In this document: positions 57,003-64,000 of the stretch, in pieces
How the letters are laid out: every line of letters begins with the position of its first letter
Position numbering within the stretch: the stretch's first letter is position 1
From: Pelagibacterium lacus
GTDB taxonomy: Bacteria; Pseudomonadota; Alphaproteobacteria; Rhizobiales; Devosiaceae
Direction of reading: 5' to 3'
Length of the DNA: 64,000 nt
Assembly (NCBI RefSeq): GCF_003345525.1
Contig: NZ_QQNH01000002.1
Span: 62,001-126,000, forward strand
Program-made: the position numbers and the translations under genes
The notes under the pieces: model-generated
Told to the model about the DNA's origin: nothing
Databases searched by the model: none
What the model saw: only the letters and a program-made list of their open reading frames with translations

Positions 57003-57067
57003 GTCATTGTTTTGTCGCGTCTCCGAACCGGATAAGTGGTGCCCACTTATCCTGGAAACACTCTAAG
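56963..57067. repeat. Composite palindromic repeat between miaA and ybaK
   Basis: The first part is a 17-bp perfect stem (56963-56979 with 56985-57001, arms TAGAGCGCCTGATCTGA). The second is GGATAAGTGG-TGC-CCACTTATCC (57030-57052). The element begins TAGAG and ends CTCTAA. It resembles intergenic repeats widespread in Hyphomicrobiales. It lies between convergent genes, contains the stop codons of both and may serve as their terminator. Confidence 0.75.
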
Positions 57068-57539
57068 TAACCGCGATTCGGGTGGCGGCGGTGGTGCGTT
57101 GCAGGTCGGGCGGGGCGATTTCGAACACCGAACGCGGATCGCCGGCCGCGGCCCAGACGGTGTCGTACTGGAAAAGATCCTCGTCCATATAGATCGGCAT
57201 GGGCTTGAGATGGCCGAAGGGGGAGACCCCGCCAATGGCAAAACCGGTGGCGGATCGCACCACATCCGCATCGGCGCGTTCGAGCTTGAACCCGATGGCG
57301 CGGCCGGTGCGGCGCTCATGCACGCGATTGGCGCCGGACACCAGCACCATGACCGGCTCGCCAGCGTCGCCGCCGGTGAAAACCAGCGACTTGACGATGC
57401 GGCCCAGGTCGATGCCAAGAGCGTCGGCAGCCATTTGCGCGGTGGTCGCAAGCTGGGTGAGGACGGTCACGCGGCCGGGCAGGGCGTGTTCGGAGAGGGC
57501 TGCGGCAACGCGCAGTTCGGAAGAGCGCAGGTCGGTCAT
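57063..57539 (-). CDS. YbaK/EbsC-family aminoacyl-tRNA deacylase
   Basis: 158 residues. The fold is the YbaK/ProX editing domain, which hydrolyses misacylated tRNA (Cys-tRNA-Pro in the best known case). Motifs include AALGIDLGRIVKSLVF-like residues near 40, the conserved GANRV and ATGFAIGGVSPFGH, the latter with the conserved Gly-x-x-Pro-Phe-Gly loop. The ATG at 57539 removes an upstream extension that overlaps the divergent pncA control region. The stop codon TAG falls in the end of the palindromic repeat. Confidence 0.85.
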   Translation of the reverse strand: MTDLRSSELRVAAALSEHALPGRVTVLTQLATTAQMAADALGIDLGRIVKSLVFTGGDAGEPVMVLVSGANRVHERRTGRAIGFKLERADADVVRSATGFAIGGVSPFGHLKPMPIYMDEDLFQYDTVWAAAGDPRSVFEIAPPDLQRTTAATRIAVT

Positions 57540-57682
57540 GGGACCGAGGTTGCGAAATATGGGGCACAGGTCAAGAGGGATCGCGTAAGGGAGCCAAAGT
57601 GGTTTCCACTTCCGCCGCAAAGGCTTTAAAGTCCGCCCGGTTTGAATCGGTGCGGTCGCACGCATCAGCGAGGGAGATCGAC

Positions 57683-58282
57683 ATGGCCGGCAAGGCGCTT
57701 ATCGTTATCGACGTGCAGAATGATTTCTGTCCCGGCGGGGCGCTGGGGGTGGCCGATGGCGATGCGGTGGTGCCGGCGATCAATGCGCTGATGGCCGATT
57801 TCGACCATGTGATCCTCACCCAGGACTGGCATCCGGCCGACCACGCCAGCTTTGCCAGCCAGCACAAGGGCAAGGCGGCCTATGAGGAAATCGACATGCC
57901 CTATGGCCCGCAGCGGCTGTGGCCGGACCATTGCATCCAGGGGAGCGCGGGCGCCGAGTTCCACCCCGAGCTCTATGTGAGTTCGGCGGAACTGATCATC
58001 CGCAAGGGGTTCCGTCGCGAGATCGATTCCTATTCGGCCTTTTTCGAGAACGATCACCGGACGCCGACCGGGCTGGCCGGTTATCTGCGGGAGCGGGGAA
58101 TTACCGATCTGACGCTGGCCGGGCTGGCGACCGATTTCTGCGTCGCGTTTTCGGCCATCGACGCGCGGGCGCAAGGCTTCGCCGCAACGGTGCTGCTCGA
58201 TGCGAGCCGGGGAATCGACGTGGACGGATCGCTCGCGGCGATGATCGCCCGCATGCGCGAAGCCGGGGTGGACCTGCGTTGA
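57683..58282 (+). CDS. pncA: Nicotinamidase
   Basis: 199 residues, isochorismatase-like hydrolase. It converts nicotinamide to nicotinate. The catalytic triad is D10 (VIDVQND), K108 (IIRKGF) and C153 (TDFCV), and the metal site uses D48, H50 and H83. GAGGGAGA precedes the ATG at 57683. The product is the substrate of PncB, encoded next with overlapping codons, giving a compact NAD salvage operon. Confidence 0.95.
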   Translation: MAGKALIVIDVQNDFCPGGALGVADGDAVVPAINALMADFDHVILTQDWHPADHASFASQHKGKAAYEEIDMPYGPQRLWPDHCIQGSAGAEFHPELYVSSAELIIRKGFRREIDSYSAFFENDHRTPTGLAGYLRERGITDLTLAGLATDFCVAFSAIDARAQGFAATVLLDASRGIDVDGSLAAMIARMREAGVDLR

Positions 58283-59592
58283 GCTCCTCGTCCAAGACCG
58301 ATATCGCGCGCCGCGTCTTCAACCATACCTTCAAGCTCGACCCGATCATCCGGTCGCTGCTCGATACCGATTTCTACAAGCTCCTGATGCTGCAGATGAT
58401 CTGGGGGCTGTACCGGGACGTGGACGCGACGTTCTCGCTGACCAACCGGACCACGGCGGTGCGGCTGGCCGAGGAGGTCGATGTGGGCGCGCTGCGCGAG
58501 CAACTCGACCATGCCCGCACACTGCGGTTCTCGAAAAAAGAGATGATCTGGCTGGCGGGTAATACTTTTTACGGCACCAAGCAGATTTTCTCGCCCGATT
58601 TTCTCGCCTGGCTGGAAGGCTTTCAATTGCCCGATTACGAGCTGTCGACCCGGGACGGGCAGTTCGAATTGCATTTCCATGGCAAATGGGTCGAGACCTC
58701 CATGTGGGAAATCCCCGCCCTGGCGATCATCAACGAATTGCGCTCGCGGGCGGCGATGCGCGGCATGGGGCGGTTCGCCCTCGACGTGCTCTATGCACGA
58801 GCCAAGGCCAAGACGTGGGAGAAGGTCGAGCGGCTGAAAATGTTACCCGACCTCAAGATCTCCGATTTCGGCACGCGGCGGCGGCATTCCTTCCTCTGGC
58901 AGCGCTGGTGCGTGGAAGCGCTCAAGGAAGGGCTGGGCGATGCGCTGACCGGTACGTCCAACGTGCTTCTGGCCATGGACACCGATCTCGAAGCGCTGGG
59001 CACCAATGCCCATGAGCTGCCCATGGTGGCCGCCGCGCTGGCCGAGGGCGACGAAGCGCTGCGGCAATCACCCTACAAGGTGCTCAAGGACTGGCAGAGC
59101 TATTACAATGGCAATCTGCTGATCGTCCTGCCCGATGCGTTCGGTACCAGCTCGTTCCTCGACAACGCGCCGGACTGGGTCGCCGACTGGACCGGGTTCC
59201 GGCCCGATTCGGCGCCGGCCATTGCGGGGGGCGAAAAGATCATCGACTGGTGGAAGGCGCAGGGGCGCGATCCGCGCGACAAGCTCCTGATCTTTTCCGA
59301 CGGGCTCGACATCGAGACCATCGAGGCGGCCTACCGGCATTTCGACGGCAGGGTGCGGATGAGCTTTGGCTGGGGCACCAATCTCACCAATGATTTTGCC
59401 GGCACCGCACCGATGAACACTCCGCAGCTCAAGCCGATCTCCCTGGTGATCAAGGTTTCGAGCGCCAATGGGCGCCCGGCGGTGAAGCTCTCGGACAATC
59501 CGGCCAAGGCGGTGGGCGATCCGAGGGAAATCGCCCGCTACCTGCGCGTGTTCGGCAGCGAGGACATGGCCGAACAGGCCGTGCTGGTCTGA
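58279..59592 (+). CDS. pncB: Nicotinate phosphoribosyltransferase
   Basis: 437 residues from a TTG at 58279 that overlaps the pncA stop codon (TTGA). It joins nicotinate and PRPP to nicotinate mononucleotide with [19 protein letters not shown] at the start, the central [11 protein letters not shown] stretch and the C-terminal [12 protein letters not shown] are conserved features. There is no in-frame ATG before the conserved N-terminus, which supports the TTG. Confidence 0.93.
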   Translation: MSSSSKTDIARRVFNHTFKLDPIIRSLLDTDFYKLLMLQMIWGLYRDVDATFSLTNRTTAVRLAEEVDVGALREQLDHARTLRFSKKEMIWLAGNTFYGTKQIFSPDFLAWLEGFQLPDYELSTRDGQFELHFHGKWVETSMWEIPALAIINELRSRAAMRGMGRFALDVLYARAKAKTWEKVERLKMLPDLKISDFGTRRRHSFLWQRWCVEALKEGLGDALTGTSNVLLAMDTDLEALGTNAHELPMVAAALAEGDEALRQSPYKVLKDWQSYYNGNLLIVLPDAFGTSSFLDNAPDWVADWTGFRPDSAPAIAGGEKIIDWWKAQGRDPRDKLLIFSDGLDIETIEAAYRHFDGRVRMSFGWGTNLTNDFAGTAPMNTPQLKPISLVIKVSSANGRPAVKLSDNPAKAVGDPREIARYLRVFGSEDMAEQAVLV

Positions 59593-59614
59593 GGCGGAGC
59601 CAACCCCGCCGCCC

Positions 59615-61015
59615 TCAATGGGCCGAGATCATGCGCCGCCGGTCGGTGAGCCCCAGGCGGCGGCGGAGCGTAAAGCGGCTGGTGAGTACCACGGCGCAGA
59701 ATGTGAGCCCCACCGCAAGGCCGATCCACACTCCGACCCCGGCCAGGCGATGCTCTGCGCCCAGGAACCAGGCGGTCGGGATGCCCACGCCCCAATAGCC
59801 GAACAGGGCGATCCACATGGGAATGGTGGTGTCGCTGAGCCCACGCAGGGCATTGACGGCGACGACCTGCGCGCCATCGACGATCTGGAACAGGCCGGCA
59901 ATGGCCAGATAGGTGCTGGCGAGGCCGAGGGCGGCGGAGTTGCCGGGATCGCTGGCGTCAAGGAACAGGCGCACGAAGATCGACGGCATGGTCACGAACA
60001 GGAAGCAGGCGATGGCCATGAAGCCGATGCCGAGCAGCATCGAGGTCCACCCGGCGAGCGCGATGCCGTGCTCGTTGCCGCGCCCGAAGGCGAGGCCGAC
60101 CCGCACCGTCGTGGCCGCGGCAAGGCCGAGGGGAATCATGAAGGTGAGCGAGGCGCATTGCAACGCCACCGCATGGGCGGCCAGTTCGTCGGTGCCCAGC
60201 CAGCCCATGAATACGGCGGCCACCGAGAACATGCCCACTTCGGCCATCAGCGTGAGCCCGATCGGCGTGCCGACCCGGAAGATCTCGCGGAAGCGCGGCC
60301 AGTCGGGGCGCCAGAAGCGGGCGAGGATATAGAAGCGGCGATAGCGGCGATGGGTCAGTACATAGGCCAGCAAGGCCAGGAACATGGTGAGGTTGACGAT
60401 GACATACATGGTCGCTGCACCCTGCAACCCCATGGCCGGGAAGCCGAAATTGCCGAAGATGAGGAGATAGTTGCCGGCCGCGTTGACCACGACGCCGATC
60501 ACCGTGACCACGAGGATGATGGTGGTGGTGCCCACGGCGGAGAGGAAGGAACGAAAGACGAAAATGCCGATGGCCGGAAAGAGCGCGAAGACCGAGATGT
60601 GCAAATAGCTCTCGGCCATCTCGGCGAGCCGTTCGGTCTGTCCGGTGGCGAGCAGGATGTGGCGGATCTGCCAGATGATCGGCACCAGCAGCGCGGCGAC
60701 GACGAGGGTTACCCACAGGCCCTGGCGGACGGTGCGGCGCACATTGCGGATCTGGCGCGCGCCGATGGCCTGGGCGGCGAGCGGCGCGACGGCGGAGACG
60801 ATGCCGCCGCCCAGCAGCATCAGCGGGTGATAGAAGGCGGTGGCCAGCGTCGCAGCGGCGAGAAATTCCGGCCCCAGCCAGCCGAGCATGATGACATTGG
60901 TGGTCAGCAGCGCATTCTGGGCCAGTTGGGCGATGATCAGCGGCCAGGCCAGTACAAAGGTGGCGCGCAGTTCAGCCTGCCAACCCGCCGCCCCAAAGGC
61001 TTGTCGTTCGTTCAT
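59615..61015 (-). CDS. MATE-family multidrug/sodium exporter (NorM-type)
   Basis: 466 residues with twelve predicted membrane helices in two halves. NorM-like features include LAWPLIIAQLAQNALLTTNVIMLGWLG at the N-terminus, the related FRVGTPIGLTLMAEVGMFSVAAVFMGWLG at the start of the second half, and GLRG-type loops (NALRGLSDTTIPM). MATE proteins export cationic drugs in exchange for Na+ or H+. The ATG at 61015 has GGGAAGG about 9 bases upstream. It is a single gene convergent with pncB. Confidence 0.9.
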   Translation of the reverse strand: MNERQAFGAAGWQAELRATFVLAWPLIIAQLAQNALLTTNVIMLGWLGPEFLAAATLATAFYHPLMLLGGGIVSAVAPLAAQAIGARQIRNVRRTVRQGLWVTLVVAALLVPIIWQIRHILLATGQTERLAEMAESYLHISVFALFPAIGIFVFRSFLSAVGTTTIILVVTVIGVVVNAAGNYLLIFGNFGFPAMGLQGAATMYVIVNLTMFLALLAYVLTHRRYRRFYILARFWRPDWPRFREIFRVGTPIGLTLMAEVGMFSVAAVFMGWLGTDELAAHAVALQCASLTFMIPLGLAAATTVRVGLAFGRGNEHGIALAGWTSMLLGIGFMAIACFLFVTMPSIFVRLFLDASDPGNSAALGLASTYLAIAGLFQIVDGAQVVAVNALRGLSDTTIPMWIALFGYWGVGIPTAWFLGAEHRLAGVGVWIGLAVGLTFCAVVLTSRFTLRRRLGLTDRRRMISAH

Positions 61016-61333
61016 CGTCCATGACCTTCCCACGCCCCCGCGCGGTCCGGATACCGGCGGACCGATCTCGATACACCCGAATCGCTCCGATGTCAGCCTG
61101 ATGCCCGGATAGGTGCTGGCCATCGGTACAGGCCGACTATCGCAACGGACGCGCAGATAGAGTCTTGAAAAAGCGCCTGAAATGGAAAAGGTTAAGAAAG
61201 TGCAGCGGCGTTCAGTTTCGCTTCAGGTTGAGACATGTAAGGCCAAGGGCCCCTCGCGGCGGAACCAAAAGCGGCGAAGCGCATTTTAACGCGAGGGAAC
61301 TCCAGAGTTAAAGTCGCAGGAGGCTTGTGAGAA
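61016..61333. other. 318-bp intergenic region without a gene
   Basis: The gap lies between the divergent MATE and lipoprotein genes and becomes AT-richer toward 61140-61330. It should hold both promoters. GGAAC at 61261-61265 is followed after 16 bases by CATT, one base off the EcfG -10 core, too weak to call. GGAGG occurs 13 bases before the lipoprotein ATG. I see no RNA gene or repeat here. Confidence 0.5.
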
Positions 61334-61603
61334 ATGAAGAAACTTTTGATTATCGGTATTGCCATGACGTCCCTTCTGGCCGTTTCGGCGTGTACCCGCA
61401 CCCAGGAAACCGCTGCCATTGGCGCAGGTGCCGGTGCGGTGATCGGTGGCGTGACGACCGGATCGGTCCAGGGCGCGATCGTGGGCGGCGTGGTCGGCGG
61501 CGTTGCCGGCGCGCTTGTGGGTCAGGTCGCCGGTGAGCCGAACCAGTGCTACTACCGTGCGTCCGACGGCACTCTCTACAAGGATGCCTGCCCGCGCAGC
61601 TAA
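61334..61603 (+). CDS. Glycine-zipper outer membrane lipoprotein
   Basis: 89 residues. A lipoprotein signal peptide ends in the lipobox V-S-A-C20, so C20 should be lipidated. Residues about 29-65 form a glycine zipper (GAGAGAVIGGVTTGSVQGAI then VGGVVGGVAGALVG). A short C-terminal tail has two cysteines (QCYYRASDGTLYKDACP). The layout resembles the rickettsial 17 kDa antigen-like family. The role is probably structural in the outer membrane, unproven. Confidence 0.85.
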   Translation: MKKLLIIGIAMTSLLAVSACTRTQETAAIGAGAGAVIGGVTTGSVQGAIVGGVVGGVAGALVGQVAGEPNQCYYRASDGTLYKDACPRS

Positions 61604-61623
61604 GCGCCGGCTCAAGGCTGAAC

Positions 61624-61658
61624 AAAGGGGCTCGTGCTTTCCCGGCGCGGGCTCTTTT
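61624..61658 (+). terminator. Intrinsic terminator after the lipoprotein gene
   Basis: A 14-bp stem with several G-T pairs (61624-61637 with 61645-61658) closes in AAA/TTT, and the 3' arm itself ends in TTTT. It lies 21 bp after the stop codon. Confidence 0.65.
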
Positions 61659-61699
61659 GATTCGAGGCCATCGATTCGCGCTCCCTGTCGATTTTGGGC

Positions 61700-61728
61700 T
61701 TGACCCTTGCCGTACCCGCGATTACCAA
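61700..61728 (+). promoter_or_regulatory. Predicted promoter of the ilv leader
   Basis: TTGACC at 61700-61705 and TACCAA at 61723-61728 are 17 bp apart, placing the start point about 20 bp before the leader peptide. The -10 match is weak. Confidence 0.4.
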
Positions 61729-61753
61729 TACCGGCTAAATTCGGAGACTTCCC

Positions 61754-61801
61754 GTGAAGACGGCACTTATTCTCGTAGTAGGCAGGCGCATCGCAACATG
61801 A
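61754..61801 (+). CDS. Branched-chain leader peptide of ilvIH
   Basis: A 15-codon frame from GTG 61754 to TGA 61801, with GGAG 7 bases upstream, encodes MKTALILVVGRRIAT, in which six residues are Leu, Ile or Val, four of them in an ILVV-type run. It is followed by a stable hairpin and an intrinsic terminator before ilvI. This is the layout of transcription attenuation: ribosome stalling at these codons when charged branched-chain tRNAs are scarce would favour antitermination. Too short for routine gene calling. Confidence 0.75.
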   Translation: MKTALILVVGRRIAT

Positions 61802-61866
61802 GGGACTGACCCTCATGCCAATTGCGGTGCGCTGATCCAGGTCCCAAACGGGGCCTTTTTTATTTT
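61787..61866 (+). terminator. Attenuator of ilvIH (pause hairpin plus terminator)
   Basis: The pause hairpin pairs CATGAGGG (61797-61804) with CCCTCATG (61810-61817), extended by GCGCATCGCAA against TTGCGGTGCGC with one wobble. The terminator is GGTCCC (61840-61845), AAAC loop, GGGGCC (61850-61855), then TTTTTT. GGGAC after the leader stop codon can instead pair with GTCCC of the terminator arm, a possible antiterminator. Confidence 0.7.
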
Positions 61867-61919
61867 CCAGAGTCCCGTTTTCCGGCGGGAGCGAAGCGAA
61901 GAAGCAGGGAGTGGCTGAA

Positions 61920-63680
61920 ATGGCCGAACAGATGACCGGCGCCGAAATGGTGGTCCAGGCGTTGATCGATCAGGGCGTGGAGCACATGTTCGGGTATCCC
62001 GGCGGTGCGGTGCTGCCCATCTATGATGCGATCTTCCAGCAGGACAAGGTCAGGCACGTTCTCGTCCGGCACGAGCAGGGCGCGACGCATATGGCCGAGG
62101 GCTATGCACGATCGACCGGCAAATGCGGCGTGGTGCTGGTGACCTCGGGGCCGGGGGCCACCAATGCGGTGACCGGGCTGACCGACGCGCTGCTCGATTC
62201 CATTCCGCTGGTCTGCATCTCGGGACAGGTCGCGACCCCTCTGATCGGCTCGGATGCGTTCCAGGAGTGCGACACGGTCGGGATCACCCGCAACTGCACC
62301 AAGCACAATTACCTGGTCAAATCGATCGAGGACCTGCCGCGCATCCTGCACGAGGCCTTCTATATCGCGACCTCGGGCCGACCGGGGCCGGTTGTTATCG
62401 ATATTCCCAAGGACGTCCAGTTCGCGCTGGGCACCTATCACAAGCCGCAGGCCAGGCCGAGCCATCCCACCTACAAGCCGCAGATCGAGGGCGATCTGGA
62501 GGCGATCAAGGTCGCGGTCGACCTGATGCTGCGGGCCGAGCGGCCGGTGTTCTATACCGGCGGCGGGGTGATCAATTCGGGAGCCGAGGCCAGCCGGACC
62601 TTGCGCGAGTTGGCGGAACTGACCGGGTTTCCGGTCACCTCGACGCTGATGGGGCTGGGCGCCTATCCGGCCTCGGGCAGCCAGTGGCTGGGCATGCTGG
62701 GCATGCACGGCACCTATGAAGCCAATATGGCCATGCATGATTGCGACCTGATGATCTGCCTCGGCGCACGGTTCGACGACCGGATCACCGGGCGCATCGA
62801 CGCCTTCTCGCCCGACAGCCGCAAGATCCATGTGGATATCGATCCTTCCTCGATCAACAAGAACATCATGGTCGATATCCCCATCGTGGGCGACGTCAAC
62901 CAGGTGATGGAGGAGATGATCCGCATCTGGCGGGCCAAGACCAACCAGCCGCGCACCGAGGCCATCGCGCCGTGGTGGAAGGAGATCGAGAAGTGGCGGC
63001 GCGTCAATTCGCTGGGCTTCACCAATTCCGACACCATCATCAAACCCCAGCACGCCATCCAGCGCCTCTATGAGGCGACCAAGGGCCGCGACGTCTACAT
63101 CACCACCGAAGTGGGCCAGCATCAGATGTGGGCGGCGCAGCATTTCCATTTCGATCAGCCCAATCGCTGGATGACCTCGGGCGGGCTGGGAACGATGGGC
63201 TATGGCCTGCCGGCGGCGATCGGCGTGCAGGTGGCGCATCCGGACGCGCTGGTCATCGACATCGCCGGCGAGGCCAGCGTGCAGATGACCATGCAGGAGA
63301 TGAGCACGGCGCTGCAGTATGAACTGCCGGTCAAGATCTTCATTCTGAACAACGAATATATGGGCATGGTGCGCCAGTGGCAGGAATTGCTGCATGGCGG
63401 GCGTTATTCGCATTCCTATTCGGACGCGCTGCCCGATTTCGTCAAGCTCGCCGAAGCCTATGGCGGGCACGGCATAAGGTGTTCCGATCCGGCCAAACTC
63501 GATTCAGCGATCGACGAGATGATCAATATCAGAAAGCCGGTGATCTTCGATTGCCGTGTGAGCAAGGAAGAGAACTGCTTCCCGATGATCCCCTCGGGCA
63601 AGCCGCATAACGAGATGATCCTGCCCGATACGGCCGATATCGGTTCGATCATCGACGAGCGCGGCAAGGTGCTGGTTTAG
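61920..63680 (+). CDS. ilvI: Acetolactate synthase large subunit
   Basis: 586 residues. The enzyme condenses two pyruvates to acetolactate, or pyruvate with 2-oxobutyrate, the first step of valine/leucine/isoleucine synthesis, with TPP and FAD. The catalytic glutamate lies in RHEQGA, the central domain follows, and the TPP motif GEASVQM...NNEYMGMV is present; the usual Asp of the GDG-type motif is Glu here (AGEAS). The ATG at 61920 has AGGGAG 8 bases upstream; GTG 61911 is an alternative. Controlled by the leader and attenuator above. The partner subunit ilvH follows after 59 bp. Confidence 0.94.
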   Translation: MAEQMTGAEMVVQALIDQGVEHMFGYPGGAVLPIYDAIFQQDKVRHVLVRHEQGATHMAEGYARSTGKCGVVLVTSGPGATNAVTGLTDALLDSIPLVCISGQVATPLIGSDAFQECDTVGITRNCTKHNYLVKSIEDLPRILHEAFYIATSGRPGPVVIDIPKDVQFALGTYHKPQARPSHPTYKPQIEGDLEAIKVAVDLMLRAERPVFYTGGGVINSGAEASRTLRELAELTGFPVTSTLMGLGAYPASGSQWLGMLGMHGTYEANMAMHDCDLMICLGARFDDRITGRIDAFSPDSRKIHVDIDPSSINKNIMVDIPIVGDVNQVMEEMIRIWRAKTNQPRTEAIAPWWKEIEKWRRVNSLGFTNSDTIIKPQHAIQRLYEATKGRDVYITTEVGQHQMWAAQHFHFDQPNRWMTSGGLGTMGYGLPAAIGVQVAHPDALVIDIAGEASVQMTMQEMSTALQYELPVKIFILNNEYMGMVRQWQELLHGGRYSHSYSDALPDFVKLAEAYGGHGIRCSDPAKLDSAIDEMINIRKPVIFDCRVSKEENCFPMIPSGKPHNEMILPDTADIGSIIDERGKVLV

Positions 63681-63739
63681 GGATGTGCCGCGCTCGCCAG
63701 GGGTGACGCGGTTAAGGGATTGAAAAAGGGACAATAGTC

Positions 63740-64000
63740 ATGAACGCAAATTTGCTGCCGACCGGGTCGGTCTATTTCATGCCGTCGCAGACCGAGGCCG
63801 AGGAGCGGCGGACCCTGACGGTGCTGGTCGATAACGAGCCCGGCGTGCTGGCCCGGGTTGTGGGGCTGTTTTCGGCGCGCGGGTTCAATATCGACTCGCT
63901 CACCGTCAGCGAGACCGAGCACGACAAGCACCGCTCGCGCATCACGGTGGTGACGGTGGCAACGCCGAAGGTTCTGTCGCAGATCAAGCTGCAACTCGAG
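63740..64000 (+). CDS. ilvH: Acetolactate synthase small subunit (partial)
   Basis: 87 codons, still open at the window edge. The N-terminal ACT domain is clear (TLTVLVDNEPGVLARVVGLF, then RGFNIDSLTVSETE), which binds valine and gives feedback inhibition of the holoenzyme. The full protein is usually 160-190 residues, so about half is outside the window. It lies 59 bp after ilvI. Confidence 0.94.
   Translation, partial: MNANLLPTGSVYFMPSQTEAEERRTLTVLVDNEPGVLARVVGLFSARGFNIDSLTVSETEHDKHRSRITVVTVATPKVLSQIKLQLE

Noticed and set aside
61261-61285. Possible EcfG promoter before the glycine-zipper lipoprotein
   Set aside because: GGAAC-N16-CATT lacks the G of the GTT core; kept as a remark only.

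Overview
The window is a densely packed, GC-rich chromosomal segment of an alphaproteobacterium, most likely from the Hyphomicrobiales (Rhizobiales) and perhaps near Devosiaceae. The taxon is inferred from three things: a NepR/EcfG/PhyR general stress response locus, a circularly permuted two-piece tmRNA with the alphaproteobacterial tag ANDNYAEARLAA, and a SmoS-type sorbitol dehydrogenase. I see no prophage, insertion sequence, CRISPR array or tRNA gene. Almost everything is core chromosome. The less ordinary material lies in a few operons of unknown role, in RNA elements and in intergenic repeats.

Region by region. 1-4.2 kb: the end of a membrane protein gene, then the general stress response locus. 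Leftward run nepR, ecfG and a YqjD/YqjE-like membrane pair; rightward run phyR and a sensor kinase-like gene. Two back-to-back EcfG-type promoters separate nepR and phyR. A third perfect EcfG promoter lies beyond the kinase and points at a strong terminator, outlining a candidate small RNA of about 80 nt. 4.3-15.5 kb: glycogen metabolism (glgP, glgB, glgC, glgA, pgm, glgX), with start/stop overlaps and an EcfG-like promoter before glgB. 15.7-22 kb: a secreted repeat protein of unknown role, a pair of half-size DUF606 transporters, a DUF1275 protein, ettA, an alpha/beta hydrolase and rarD. 22-30.4 kb: divergent oxyR/katA, a DUF2336 protein, an ArsR-methyltransferase fusion with metF, smoS, a low-complexity envelope protein and a TerB-DnaJ protein.

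30.4-40.4 kb: rnpB, then the first part of the division and cell wall cluster (rsmH, ftsL, ftsI, murE, murF, mraY), cut off by a convergent uvrD. 40.5-47.6 kb: an exported phytase-like esterase protein, a large AsmA-like protein, a ribbon-helix-helix protein, sspB and the permuted ssrA gene. Keeping ssrA beside sspB places the tag and a ClpXP adaptor that reads it together. 47.9-50.7 kb: a three-gene set coding for a Tat-exported thiamine-pyrophosphate enzyme, a 151-residue protein of unknown role and an exported mono-heme cytochrome c-like protein. This is the best candidate here for an undescribed system. 50.7-55.2 kb: thyA, a GNAT acetyltransferase, folA, hflK, hflC and a DUF2065 protein. 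55.2-61 kb: serB and miaA head to head, a YbaK protein, pncA-pncB and a MATE exporter. A palindromic repeat supplies the stop codons of both miaA and ybaK. 61.3-64 kb: a small lipoprotein, then ilvI and the start of ilvH behind a branched-chain leader peptide and attenuator.

Start sites were chosen from ribosome-binding sites, gene overlaps and family length, and many differ from the longest possible frame. Function calls rest on motifs visible in the translated sequence; no database search was run.
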